From Bacillus sp. ISL-41 (lineage in GTDB: Bacteria > Bacillota > Bacilli > Bacillales > Cytobacillaceae), in the NCBI RefSeq assembly GCF_018613235.1, contig NZ_JAGGQP010000014.1:1-64000 (forward strand): DNA of 64,000 nt. The letters are read 5' to 3'. Below the pieces are notes generated by a model, which did no database searches, was not told the DNA's origin, and saw only the letters and a list, made by a program, of their open reading frames with translations. Shown piece after piece: positions 18,081 to 26,244 of the stretch. The translations under genes and the position numbers were made by a program. The stretch's first letter is position 1; every line of letters begins with the position of its first letter.

Positions 18081-18150
18081 GTAGGCGTTAATCCAGGGAG
18101 GATTAACGCTTTTTTTGTTGAATTCCTTATTTGGCTAAAGAAGCAGGGTA
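18081..18150 (+). repeat. Dispersed terminator-tail repeat, copy d (best-formed)
   Basis: A perfect 10-bp stem GCGTTAATCC (18085-18094) with GGATTAACGC (18100-18109), a 5-base loop and T7, then the tail GTTGAATTCCTTATT and AAGCAG. It acts as terminator of the lipoprotein gene. The tail conservation is what marks it as a repeat rather than a chance terminator. Confidence 0.8.
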
Positions 18151-18230
18151 TTTGAACAAGTAGGATATTAAAAGTAATTGTCCAAGTTTACGAATTATAA
18201 TTTTAAAAAAGGATGAGGAGTGTGAATACC

Positions 18231-19157
18231 GTGTCGGAAACAAGGTTCGTTGAGCTTCAAAAAGAACTTTTTAGTTTATTTGAGCTGGGGAAATATAATG
18301 AGATTCATTCACTAATTGAAAGGGCACAGGTGGAATTTCCCGAAAGATTAGATAAAACAATCTTTTGGAGGTCTTGTGTTTATTCTATACAAGGAAACCA
18401 AGAAAACGCCATCGCAGTTCTGAAAGAAGGATTAAAAAAGGGAATATGGTGGAACCCATTGACTCTAATTCGTGACAAAGATTTAAATACCCTTCAAAAC
18501 AACGAAGAATTTAAAATGATCGTAAATGAGTGCCAGCAAATTTTTGAAAAACATAAATATATATCTCAACCTCAACTGTTTACTTATGGAAATGATAAAT
18601 CAGATACAGGATTATTTTGTTTGCATTGGCGGGGGTCTAATGTAAAAGATTTCGCTCCTTATTGGTTTGATAATGGTTTGTTAGACGATTTTCTTTTTGC
18701 ATTTCCGCAGTCATCTCAGGTCTTTGGATACAATGCTTATTGCTGGGACAATCAAAAAATTGCTGGTGAAGAGATATCGGCATTATTCAGCGATTTCAAA
18801 GAAAAATATAATACAAAACAGGATATTTTTGCTGGTGCATCACAAGGCGGGAAATTAGCGGTTGAACTAAGTTTAAATGGAAATATTCTTGGAACAAAAG
18901 GATTTATAGCAGTTATTCCAGCCATTCAGGATGTGGCTTCCTTGGAAAGGTTACTAATGGTAAATGGGAAAAAAATTAAGGGCTGCATTATCACTGGAGA
19001 TAAAGATCCTTTTTATAATAAAACCGTTGAATTAGTTAAACTTTTTGAGGAAAATAACTTTCAATGCAAATTGATAGTCAAAGAGGGTTTAGGTCACTTC
19101 TTCCCTGCTGATTTTACTGATTTGTTAAAAGAAGCTGTTGAATTCATCCACTCATAA
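18231..19157 (+). CDS. Alpha/beta hydrolase with N-terminal TPR-like region
   Basis: GTG 18231 is preferred because GAGGAG lies about 10 bases upstream; ATG 18213 lacks a site. The 308-residue product starts with a helical, TPR-like region (about 5-95) in which QGNQENAIAVLKEGL is a typical repeat helix pair. An alpha/beta-hydrolase domain follows, with nucleophile elbow GASQGG (about 196-201), an acidic residue in TGDKDPFY and a histidine in GLGHFFP (about 290). This completes a Ser-Asp-His triad. Substrate unknown; such proteins are esterases or peptidases. Confidence 0.78.
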   Translation: MSETRFVELQKELFSLFELGKYNEIHSLIERAQVEFPERLDKTIFWRSCVYSIQGNQENAIAVLKEGLKKGIWWNPLTLIRDKDLNTLQNNEEFKMIVNECQQIFEKHKYISQPQLFTYGNDKSDTGLFCLHWRGSNVKDFAPYWFDNGLLDDFLFAFPQSSQVFGYNAYCWDNQKIAGEEISALFSDFKEKYNTKQDIFAGASQGGKLAVELSLNGNILGTKGFIAVIPAIQDVASLERLLMVNGKKIKGCIITGDKDPFYNKTVELVKLFEENNFQCKLIVKEGLGHFFPADFTDLLKEAVEFIHS

Positions 19158-19183
19158 CCTAAAAAGTAAATATTAGATAACTA

Positions 19184-19214
19184 AAAAAGAGTTTGATATA
19201 ACTCAAGCTCTTTT
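19184..19214 (+). terminator. Intrinsic terminator
   Basis: AAAAGAGTTTGA pairs with TCAAGCTCTTTT (one G-T) around a 6-base loop, shortly after the hydrolase stop codon. Confidence 0.65.
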
Positions 19215-19379
19215 CTTGTGAAAGTATATGTGAATTTTACTGCAATAATCTTGTGTTTATTGTTTCTTTTTGGGCTGTGAATTGATGTTTTGCACCCAAA
19301 AGTAAACCCTTTATTATTATGCTTTATGGGAGTTTAGTTGAAGAACAATATAGAAAAAGAGCAATGGAGGAAAATTAAA

Positions 19380-20228
19380 GTGAAAATTGAATTTTTAGGA
19401 ACGGCTGGTCCAATGGCTGTTCCACGACCTTTGTGTAAATGTGAGGTTTGCCACCAAGCAAGAGAAAAGGGTGTTCCATACAGTCGTTCTTGCCCTAGCT
19501 TATTTATACACGGACCTAATCTTTTATTTGACACCTCAGAAGATATAAATATGCAAATAAATCGTTCACAAATCACAGAAATAAACGGACTATTTTACTC
19601 GCATTGGCATCCAGACCACGTTATGGGGAGAAGAGTATTGGAACAGTTAAACGCAAATTATGTCAATCACCCACCAAAGAATACGAGAACTGATGTATTC
19701 CTTCCTGAACAAGTAGGAAATGATATTAAACGTTTCCTAGGAACTGGAGACCATCTTGAATTCTTAAACGACAAGGGGTACATAAAAATTCATATTATAG
19801 CAGATGGAAAATCTGTGAACTTTAATGATGTAGAAGTAACACCTTTTAGATTGGTTGAAGACTATGCTTATGGCTTTTTGGTACAGGATACAGATTACAA
19901 AATCTTGATTATTCCTGACGAACTGAGTAACTGGAACCCTGATAATAGATTTGATGGGATAGACCTCGCAATTTTACCGATTGGTGTATTAGAATATCAC
20001 CCTTCTACTAGAGAGAGATTTGTTGATGTAAATCATCCAGTTTTAAAAGAAGAATGTACTTTTTCTGAGACAATTGAAATTATAAAAAAACTCAATCCGA
20101 AAAAAACTTTGCTTACCCACATAAATGGTTTTAGTTTCGATGATTTAAAGGCTTTAGAAGATAGACTAAAGTTGGAGGGTCTGAATATTGAAATTGCCTA
20201 CGATACTTTATTAGTTGATGTAGAGTAG
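19380..20228 (+). CDS. MBL-fold hydrolase, PhnP-like
   Basis: GTG 19380 is chosen because TGGAGG lies 9 bases upstream and the product then begins MKIEFLGTAG, the usual start of the fold. The 282-residue enzyme carries a Cys cluster CKCEVC (about residues 18-23), as in PhnP-type phosphodiesterases where it binds structural zinc. The catalytic HWHPDH motif lies at about 78-83. Aspartate and histidine ligands are plausible in IIPDE and LTHING. PhnP hydrolyses cyclic phosphates, but the specific substrate here is unproven. Confidence 0.8.
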   Translation: MKIEFLGTAGPMAVPRPLCKCEVCHQAREKGVPYSRSCPSLFIHGPNLLFDTSEDINMQINRSQITEINGLFYSHWHPDHVMGRRVLEQLNANYVNHPPKNTRTDVFLPEQVGNDIKRFLGTGDHLEFLNDKGYIKIHIIADGKSVNFNDVEVTPFRLVEDYAYGFLVQDTDYKILIIPDELSNWNPDNRFDGIDLAILPIGVLEYHPSTRERFVDVNHPVLKEECTFSETIEIIKKLNPKKTLLTHINGFSFDDLKALEDRLKLEGLNIEIAYDTLLVDVE

Positions 20229-20254
20229 TCGTACATTCTTTGTTGTGCTAACGG

Positions 20255-20560
20255 GTGCGTGTACGGCCGAGCCTAGGTCGTATCATATAGCGGGTGGGAT
20301 TCCCGCCGAGTAAGAACTAGCCATTCACTCGTAGCGAGTCTTGGAGGGCTAAAGGTAACTTTAGCCTTTAAGCGTAGACAGTTAGGTAGCGGGCCGAAAG
20401 CCAAATGGTTGAAGGGATTTAGCTCCATAATGTTAGTAAATCGAGAGGGCTGATGTTATCTTTCGTTAAAGGCAAGAAGATAACATCGGTGCGCAAGCCG
20501 AACCCGAAAAGAATCCGGGGCCTGTTCCTGCTGAGGAAGGGTTGCAGCCTGTTCCCAAAG
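20255..20560 (+). other. Possible group II intron 5' fragment (domain I-like)
   Basis: From GTGCGT at 20255, the sequence becomes GC-rich, noncoding and dense in short complementary segments, unlike its AT-rich neighbours. One clear hairpin is GATGTTATCTT with AAGATAACATC (about 20451-20486). GTGYG is the consensus 5' end of group II introns, and phrases such as a GGAGGGC...AAAGGTAAC...GCGTAGACAG series fit domain I. No reverse transcriptase frame and no domain V are present, so it would be a truncated relic. The call is tentative; another structured RNA cannot be excluded. Confidence 0.4.
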
Positions 20561-20784
20561 AAACATTTAAGATTGTGGTTCAAGAAGATATGGTTTGGCA
20601 CTTAATTGAGGAGAATAAAGAGTATTTTTCTTCGTACGCAAAAGAAGGAGATAAACCTTGGGTTTTAGAACAAATTGAGCATACAGAAATTGAAAAAGAA
20701 ATGTATTTGCAAAGATTATATTTCAGCCACCGGGTGCGTTGTTCCAAGAGGATTAGCCACCTTTTTTGTAGAATTCCTAATTAA
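20470..20784 (+). pseudogene. Gene fragment without a start codon
   Basis: An open frame begins right after an in-frame TAA at 20467 and runs to 20784. It has no plausible start with a ribosome binding site; the first candidate, TTG 20542, is unsupported. The middle part is protein-like, with a Pro-rich stretch (GPVPAEEGLQPVP) and an acidic helical stretch. The last 20 or so codons run into copy e of the dispersed repeat, so the natural C-terminus is lost. I do not recognise the family. Confidence 0.35.
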
Positions 20785-20810
20785 ACAACGCAGTTTAGAT
20801 CAATAAGAAA
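20729..20810 (+). repeat. Dispersed terminator-tail repeat, copy e
   Basis: Starts with CCGGGTGCGTTG, with GGATTAG-CCACC as the imperfect right arm, T6, and the tail GTAGAATTCCTAATTAAAC followed by CGCAG. It fuses to the end of the upstream gene fragment. Confidence 0.6.
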
Positions 20811-20860
20811 TCACAAAAGTAATGAGCATTAACTTTAAATAAGATTAAACGGAGGTTGAG

Positions 20861-21325
20861 ATGCGAAAAGTTTATCTAGATAGAACAGAATTAATTGGAG
20901 CCATAAATGTAAATTTAAAAGATATTGAGGTTATACCAGCAGGTACAACAATTTTTCCTATGAGTGCTCATGATAAAAATAAAGAGTATCAAAAATTTGC
21001 TAACGATTATGATCTTCAATTTATCTTTGACGATGATATTCCACATTTAAAATTTTATACGGTTCCATATGTAGATATTATGGCAAAGGATAGTAAAGGT
21101 GGATTTATTGGAACTGTTGGTCAACAATCTGATTTGAAAAGTGACGCACCAATTTGTTATATCAATAGGCATTTAGAGTGCTTGATAATTACTGAAAACG
21201 GAGAAGATTTTCTGAGTAATATAGGAACCTGGCAAGACAACTTGAAACCCTATGATAAAATTACGGTTTATCGTTCGAAAGCAGAAGCAGAAATGGAACT
21301 AGAGTTTATCGATTTGACTGTTTGA
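20861..21325 (+). CDS. Hypothetical cytosolic protein
   Basis: A 154-residue product with no signal peptide or membrane span, preceded by GGAGG at a good distance from the ATG. It looks like a compact alpha/beta protein; a FDDDIPHLKFYTVPYVDI stretch lies in the middle. No family is recognised. It is a single gene followed by copy f of the dispersed repeat. Confidence 0.6.
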   Translation: MRKVYLDRTELIGAINVNLKDIEVIPAGTTIFPMSAHDKNKEYQKFANDYDLQFIFDDDIPHLKFYTVPYVDIMAKDSKGGFIGTVGQQSDLKSDAPICYINRHLECLIITENGEDFLSNIGTWQDNLKPYDKITVYRSKAEAEMELEFIDLTV

Positions 21326-21357
21326 TAGTCCTACGTCTATAAATTCGTATTGGACAG

Positions 21358-21430
21358 GAGCGTTAATCTAGGAAGGATTTAGCGCTTTTTTTATTGAACA
21401 ACTTATTGAAACAAACGTGGCGGTAATGTT
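21358..21430 (+). repeat. Dispersed terminator-tail repeat, copy f
   Basis: GCGTTAATC (21360-21368) and GATTTAGCGC (21376-21385) form a bulged stem, followed by T7 and the tail ATTGAACAACTTATTGAAAC. It terminates the hypothetical gene upstream. Confidence 0.7.
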
Positions 21431-21487
21431 TAACAAGGAATTTGGATTTTAATGTTAAAATTAGGTTATTAGGTTGGAGGTATAGTT

Positions 21488-21772
21488 ATGTGGGTAATAT
21501 TTGGGGTTATTGCCATAGTAGTAACTGTTATAAATCTTTCTATGTATGCAGCAGGAAAGGATTATAAGCTTGCTATGGCGATGGCGTTATCATTTACAGC
21601 ATTAACAATTTGTGCAGATTACAGTTACCTATCTCGGTGGGTAAAAGCAGAAGATTGGGCGGCTTTATCGGATGTAGTACCTGGTATGGCAAGGGCATTT
21701 TGGTTTTTAACAATTGTTTCTATCTTACTGAATATAGCACCTATATTTTTAGAAAGAAAACGTAAGAAATAA
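21488..21772 (+). CDS. Small three-span membrane protein
   Basis: A 94-residue protein with spans at about 2-20, 28-46 and 67-87 and a basic C-terminal tail (ERKRKK). GGAGG lies upstream of the ATG. No family is recognised. It is a single gene of the accessory stretch. Confidence 0.6.
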   Translation: MWVIFGVIAIVVTVINLSMYAAGKDYKLAMAMALSFTALTICADYSYLSRWVKAEDWAALSDVVPGMARAFWFLTIVSILLNIAPIFLERKRKK

Positions 21773-21915
21773 TGGCTTAGTATCACATCATTTATTTAAT
21801 ATTCAAATATTTTGAAAGTCTTTATGTATAACTAAAGGATGCGAGAACAGAACAGGGCTGTCGCTCCTTCAACTATTGATGCTGATTTCTTCAATAAACA
21901 AGAGGAGAGAGATTA

Positions 21916-22281
21916 ATGAAAAGGTTAATTAAATGGCTTATTATTGTCTCATTATTATTTATTGCATTGGTCGGTTATGGAGTATACTGGGCATTTTTTG
22001 ATATGAACAGGTTACCAACAGGAGAATTTCTTACAGAAGAGACCTCACCTGACGGGAAATATACCTTAAAAGCATATGTAACTAATGGAGGTGCAACAAC
22101 ATCATATTCTATCCGTGGTGAATTAGTTTTTAATGAAAGAAATAACAAAACTAAAAATATATATTGGAATTATAGAGAAGATAGTGCAAATATTACTTGG
22201 ACAGACAATGATACAGTTGTCATAAACGGACATAAATTAGATGTACCGAATGAAAAATTTGATTTTAGAAATGAGTCATAA
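21916..22281 (+). CDS. DUF5412-family membrane-anchored protein
   Basis: A 121-residue protein with one N-terminal span (about 5-27) and an extracytoplasmic domain. The segments TSPDGKYTLKAYVTNGGATT (about 43-62), IYWNYRED and WTDNDTVVINGHKLDVP match the pattern of DUF5412 proteins of bacilli. The function of the family is unknown. AGGAGAG lies upstream of the ATG. Confidence 0.75.
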   Translation: MKRLIKWLIIVSLLFIALVGYGVYWAFFDMNRLPTGEFLTEETSPDGKYTLKAYVTNGGATTSYSIRGELVFNERNNKTKNIYWNYREDSANITWTDNDTVVINGHKLDVPNEKFDFRNES

Positions 22282-22359
22282 CTTATTGAAGTAACGGGTG
22301 TTTACCTTCAATAAGCAGAAATACACCGAGTTATTAAGGTCGAAAGAGAAAGTTATAGA

Positions 22360-22792
22360 TCATTCATTTCTCTCCATAGTAATGTTAATGCTTCCTCCGC
22401 TAGTAGCCTCATTCATACCAATAAGCTGAACTTCTATATGATCATGAAGAAAAGGCTTGTCGATTTTCCATGTTAATGAGAAGGTTTGTGGACTGTTAAA
22501 AGTTCCTTCTTTATCTGTATTTATTGCATAACCAATAAGAGTTCTTTCCCACCATGTCTGAGTGCCAGTAGGGATAAGCCAAAAGAGAACAGTTTCTGTG
22601 TTATCGGCTTCTACATAGATGGTTATTTCTTCGGTCCCTTTTGGCACAGTAACCCAATTGTTCGTTTCAGGAATGTTTGTATAAGCACTTTGTATGACTT
22701 TGGGTGGAGGTACAGTGATTTCGCTGTTAGCAAGTCATACTCCCTAAGTTGTAAAAAAGACTTAAGGAAATCAACATTTTAGGAATTAACAT
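22360..22792 (-). pseudogene. Secreted protein or lipoprotein gene split by a frameshift
   Basis: On the minus strand, ATG 22792 has GAGGTG upstream and encodes a signal-like peptide (hydrophobic, ending SMTC) that hits TAA at 22727-22729. The neighbouring frame opens at about 22734 and reads continuously from ANSEITVPPP through the rest of the protein to 22360. A single-base change near 22730-22737 would join the two halves. The mature part is beta-rich, with a WTVTVPKGTEE-like start to an Ig-like fold. Either the gene is broken or the assembly has an indel here. Confidence 0.55.
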
Positions 22793-22883
22793 AATATCAC
22801 CTCATATGGTTATTATTTTCTGCATCTGCGATAGTATGTGGTATTTCGTTAAAGGGTGTATTTTCAATAAGGACAAAACAAAA

Positions 22884-22916
22884 ACACACTGACCTTTTTA
22901 AAAAGTCGGTGTGTTC
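22884..22916. terminator. Bidirectional intrinsic terminator
   Basis: AACACACTGAC pairs with GTCGGTGTGTT (one G-T) around an A/T-rich loop. It lies at the 3' end of the minus-strand DUF2200 gene. Confidence 0.65.
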
Positions 22917-22925
22917 TGGATTTTC

Positions 22926-23276
22926 TTATTTCCTTAAAATCTTCTCCATCTTTTTTCCCTTTGCCAGCTCATCGATCAGCTTGTCCAGGTAGCGAATTTC
23001 CTTCATTGTTGGTTCTTCAATGTCTTCCACTCGAACACCACAGATTACGCCTTTAATCAAGTCCCTCGAAGGATTCATTTGAGGAGCTTCTGCAAAGAAG
23101 GTCTCAAAGTCTGTCTGTTTTTCCAGCACTGCTTCTAACTCTTCCTGACTATATCCTGTCAGCCAGGTGATGATTTCATCGACTTCTGCTTTACTACGTC
23201 CTTTTCTTTCCGCCTTATTCACGTAATGTGGATAGACACTTGCGAAACTCATTGTATAGATTTTATGTTTGCTCAA
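22926..23276 (-). CDS. DUF2200-family protein
   Basis: A 116-residue protein beginning at TTG 23276, which is preceded by GGGAG at 8 bases; the longer frame upstream adds 28 unlikely residues. The product starts with [18 protein letters not shown], the hallmark start of DUF2200, and includes [17 protein letters not shown]. Family function unknown. The terminator at 22884 closes it. Confidence 0.82.
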   Translation of the reverse strand: MSKHKIYTMSFASVYPHYVNKAERKGRSKAEVDEIITWLTGYSQEELEAVLEKQTDFETFFAEAPQMNPSRDLIKGVICGVRVEDIEEPTMKEIRYLDKLIDELAKGKKMEKILRK

Positions 23277-23417
23277 GATACAAACTCCCTTAGAATCATT
23301 TTCTTCATTATAGTACGAAGAATTGGAGTGTTCAAATGTGAATTTTATTACCGAAATCAAAGGAAATTGGCCTGTAGGGAAAGAATATTAATGCATATGA
23401 AGCAGGGGGTGTGGTTG

Positions 23418-23690
23418 ATGGCTAAGACAGTGCTTTCCAACAAGGGAAGTAGAATACCCAGAACCTTTCTCGAAGGAAGCTCTTTTTTTCGTATGCTCCG
23501 CTTTTCCTTCTTATTGTTTCTTTCCTTCTTTGTGGTTTACATCTACTACCTATATCTTACAGGCAATCTTCAAAAAACCATTCTCACGATCTGGTCTAAT
23601 CATAAGCAAATCATTATCGTCTCTTCGATTTTCATTACCTATACAGGGATTGTTTTTCGGTTGGGTGTTTGGAGAGGGAGAAGAAGGTGA
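23418..23690 (+). CDS. Small two-span membrane protein
   Basis: A 90-residue product starting at ATG 23418, with GGGGGTG upstream. The basic N-terminus is followed by spans at about 31-50 and 63-82 and an Arg-rich end. The upstream part of the same open frame overlaps the divergent DUF2200 gene and is not expected to be translated. No family is recognised. Confidence 0.45.
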   Translation: MAKTVLSNKGSRIPRTFLEGSSFFRMLRFSFLLFLSFFVVYIYYLYLTGNLQKTILTIWSNHKQIIIVSSIFITYTGIVFRLGVWRGRRR

Positions 23691-23844
23691 ATGGAAGCGG
23701 GGGATTACATACTCTGCTTTTTTTCGTATTAAGAATTATCCGAATGAAGCTGACTCCATATCCTTTCACCAATCAATGTCATAGGTGATATACTAATGGT
23801 CTAATATAATAGAAGAAACGGTTTAGAGCAAAGGAGTCAACAGT

Positions 23845-24483
23845 ATGGCCAATGTACATATATTCACGAAGAGAGAGGAAATCGCAAACGCAATCATCCA
23901 TGGAATAGGAGGACTATTAAGCATCGCAGCCCTCGTCATTCTGATTGTGTTCGCTTCCCTGTACGGAACAGCATGGCATGTGGTGAGTTTCACTTTATTC
24001 GGGACGACCATGGTCCTTTTATATACATCATCAACTCTGGTCCACAGCTTCCCGCCAGGAAAAGCAAAGGACATTTTTGAAATAATGGACCACTCATCCA
24101 TCTATTTCTTCATTGCCGGCACCTACACACCGTTCCTGTTCATCGCGGTAAAAGGAGTATTAGGATGGACACTGTTCGGAATCGTCTGGGGCCTTTCCAT
24201 CGCAGGAACAGTATTTAAATCACTGTTCGTCAAACGATTCCTGCATACATCCACAGTGTTATATGTTGTCATGGGCTGGCTGATTGTCTTTGCCTGGGGT
24301 CCACTGACACAGAATGTATCATCACAAGGACTGGTATTCCTCGTAATTGGAGGAGTCTTGTATACAGTAGGAGCCATTTTTTACGTCTGGCGCGGATTTC
24401 ATTACCACCATGCAATTTGGCATGTTTTTGTATTAGCAGGCTCGATCATGCACTTTTTTGCGGTCTTGACATTGCTGCCTTAA
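23845..24483 (+). CDS. Hemolysin III-family (PAQR-like) membrane protein
   Basis: A 212-residue protein with seven membrane spans. The family signature residues are present: NAIIHGIGG near the N-terminus, the SSTLVHSF region (about 62-69), DHSSIYFFIAGTYTPF (about 81-96) and HAIWHVFVL near the C-terminus, giving the conserved Ser, Asp and His set that can bind zinc. B. subtilis YplQ is the comparable protein. Despite the name, a haemolytic role is not implied; members are linked with membrane energetics. Confidence 0.92.
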   Translation: MANVHIFTKREEIANAIIHGIGGLLSIAALVILIVFASLYGTAWHVVSFTLFGTTMVLLYTSSTLVHSFPPGKAKDIFEIMDHSSIYFFIAGTYTPFLFIAVKGVLGWTLFGIVWGLSIAGTVFKSLFVKRFLHTSTVLYVVMGWLIVFAWGPLTQNVSSQGLVFLVIGGVLYTVGAIFYVWRGFHYHHAIWHVFVLAGSIMHFFAVLTLLP

Positions 24484-24569
24484 TTTATATAGAAACTGAA
24501 GGTACAGTAAGTTGATCCTAAAGGTGCATACGACTAATATGAAAGGATTACTTAAGAGGAGTGGTCACT

Positions 24570-25130
24570 ATGAGCATAGATACAGATGCATTTCCCATAC
24601 TTGAGACTGAAAGGTCAGTTCTGCGTAAAGTTGAAAAAGATGATGCGAACAGCATTTTGAAGTATATGTCTAATGAAAAAGTAATGAAATTTTATGGATT
24701 ACAACCTTTTAAAACAATAAACGATGCCTTGGACGAGATTTCCTGGTATCAATCTATACAAAACAACAAAACAGGTATTAGATGGGGAATTACTTTAAAG
24801 GAGCAAGGTGTTGTGATTGGCAGTTGCGGTTTTCATAACATAGTCTCTCAACACTTCCGTACTGAAATTGGCTTTGAATTGAGTAAAGAGCAGTGGGGCA
24901 AAGGTATAGCTCTTGAGGCAGTTGAAGCTACAATAAGCCACGGATTTCAACATATGAACTTCCAGAGGATAGAAGCGTTGATAGAGCCACTTAATGGATC
25001 ATCACAAAAGTTAGTAGAAAAGTTGGGTTTTATCAAGGAAGGATTATTAAGGAATTATGAATTTACACGTGGTAAATTTGATGATTTATATATTTATTCT
25101 TTGCTGAAGCAAGACTTTAATAAAAGTTAA
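24570..25130 (+). CDS. RimJ/RimL-type GNAT acetyltransferase
   Basis: A 186-residue protein. ATG 24570 is chosen because AGAGGAG ends 9 bases upstream. The N-terminal LETERSVLRKVEKDDA is typical of RimJ/RimL-like GNATs. The acetyl-CoA loop is WGKGIALEAV (about 108-117), with a conserved EPLNGSSQKLVEKLGF (about 137-152) near the end. Such enzymes acetylate protein N-termini or small molecules. It is a single gene. Confidence 0.87.
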   Translation: MSIDTDAFPILETERSVLRKVEKDDANSILKYMSNEKVMKFYGLQPFKTINDALDEISWYQSIQNNKTGIRWGITLKEQGVVIGSCGFHNIVSQHFRTEIGFELSKEQWGKGIALEAVEATISHGFQHMNFQRIEALIEPLNGSSQKLVEKLGFIKEGLLRNYEFTRGKFDDLYIYSLLKQDFNKS

Positions 25131-25447
25131 AGAGTTAGCCGATAAAGAATATTTAATGTCAGATTGTAACAAAGCCACATGAATTAACGTGTGATTTTCA
25201 ATGAAAAGTTACTGGAATGGAGAGAATCAGCACCTTAAAATCAAGGGCTGTAAAGGGAATTTCATCGAATTCTTATCAGGATAAAGGGGCGTTGATCCAG
25301 GAAGGATTATCGCCCTTTTCGTTGAACTCAATTATTGACTCAAAATGCAGTTTAGGTGTAATAACATGAAATTGGTGTTGCACTTTTTTTCTTTTTTTGT
25401 TAATATCGTTTCATAGCTAACGATTCAGAAAGTTAGGAGGGAAAAAT
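25131..25447. other. Intergenic region with repeat copy g
   Basis: Apart from the dispersed terminator repeat at 25284-25365 and a T-rich stretch before the MarR-type gene, no gene or site is visible. A ribosome binding site AGGAGG is at 25435-25440. Confidence 0.4.
25284..25365 (+). repeat. Dispersed terminator-tail repeat, copy g
   Basis: GGGCGTTGATCC (25287-25298) and GGATTATCGCCC (25304-25315) form a near-perfect 12-bp stem, followed by TTTTC and the tail GTTGAACTCAATTATTGAC, then AAAATGCAG. It lies about 150 bp past the GNAT gene. Confidence 0.75.
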
Positions 25448-25960
25448 ATTCATTCATTTAACGACGAAGGAGCATTACTCCCTGAAGAAATTGATACAAT
25501 TAAACGCTTAACTAATAGCCCGATTCATTCCCTAAATCTAGACGCGATTTCGGTTGTTACCAATATTTACAGAGTAGCACAGGGATTGAGAAATAAAATG
25601 GAGCAGGGTGTATTATCGCAATACGGATTATCCTGGACTGCATTCTCAATGCTTTATGATTTGTGGATCTGGGAATCAGTTGAGACAAAAAAATTGGCTG
25701 AGTCCGCTGGGGTTTCAAAAGCGACAATAAGCAACATAACCAAAACTCTTGAAAAAAAAGAGTTATGTTTTAGAAAGGTGGATAAAAGAGACAGAAGGAT
25801 TACCTCTGTTTCTCTTACCGAAAAGGGCAAGCAAGTAATGGAGGAGATTTATCCACAGTTTCATACCGGAGAAGTCCAATTGGTTTCAGTATTATCTGTT
25901 GAAGAACAGAAAAACCTTTCTAGAGTACTTAGAAGGGTAATAATTGATAATGATTTTTAG
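25448..25960 (+). CDS. ywaE: MarR-family regulator, YwaE-like, with a probable ATT start
   Basis: The 170-residue reading begins at ATT 25448, seven bases after a consensus AGGAGG. No ATG, GTG or TTG occurs in frame until TTG 25586, which would remove the first 46 residues, including the N-terminal dimerisation helix of the MarR fold. The winged-helix domain is complete: KKLAESAGVSKATISNITK (recognition helix) and KVDKRDRRITSVSLT (wing). It lies directly upstream of the T-box and tyrosyl-tRNA synthetase, as ywaE does before tyrZ in B. subtilis. The symbol is assigned from this context. Confidence 0.72.
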   Translation: MHSFNDEGALLPEEIDTIKRLTNSPIHSLNLDAISVVTNIYRVAQGLRNKMEQGVLSQYGLSWTAFSMLYDLWIWESVETKKLAESAGVSKATISNITKTLEKKELCFRKVDKRDRRITSVSLTEKGKQVMEEIYPQFHTGEVQLVSVLSVEEQKNLSRVLRRVIIDNDF

Positions 25961-25965
25961 AAAAC

Positions 25966-26216
25966 AACTTAATGATTAAAATGCGATGATGGGAAACCCA
26001 GTAGTTGTTATCTCCCTGTAAACAGAGAGTCGATGGTTGGTGCAAATCGACACACAGATAAGAGCGAATTACATTCCTGGAGCTTTCTTTGCTAGGTCGA
26101 GTTATGCAAAGAACGGACGAGCCGTTATTCGAAGAGTGGAAGGAAGTATTCCTTCAATTAGGGTGGTACCGCGTGCAAAAGTTAAACCACGTCCCTTTTT
26201 TTAGGGACGTGGTTTT
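25966..26216 (+). promoter_or_regulatory. Tyrosine T-box riboswitch leader
   Basis: A classic T-box. Stem I includes a specifier loop with GAATTACATT, whose TAC (26070-26072) is a tyrosine codon followed by A. The T-box bulge GGGTGGTACCGCG is at 26161-26173, with the TGGT that pairs with the NCCA end of uncharged tRNA. The terminator stem is 26185-26195 with 26204-26214 plus a T-run. Uncharged tRNA-Tyr would stabilise the antiterminator and turn on the synthetase gene. Confidence 0.96.
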
Positions 26217-26244
26217 TGTATTTTAAAATTTGGAGGAATTAGCG

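Noticed and set aside
23530-23784. Plus-strand 84-codon frame overlapping the small membrane protein
   Set aside because: It overlaps the frame at 23418 that has a good site and regular membrane spans; its own sequence is not protein-like.
9177-25365. Classical integron attC array
   Set aside because: No integron integrase is in the window and the elements lack the paired R/L boxes of attC; similarity is limited to the idea of a cassette boundary.
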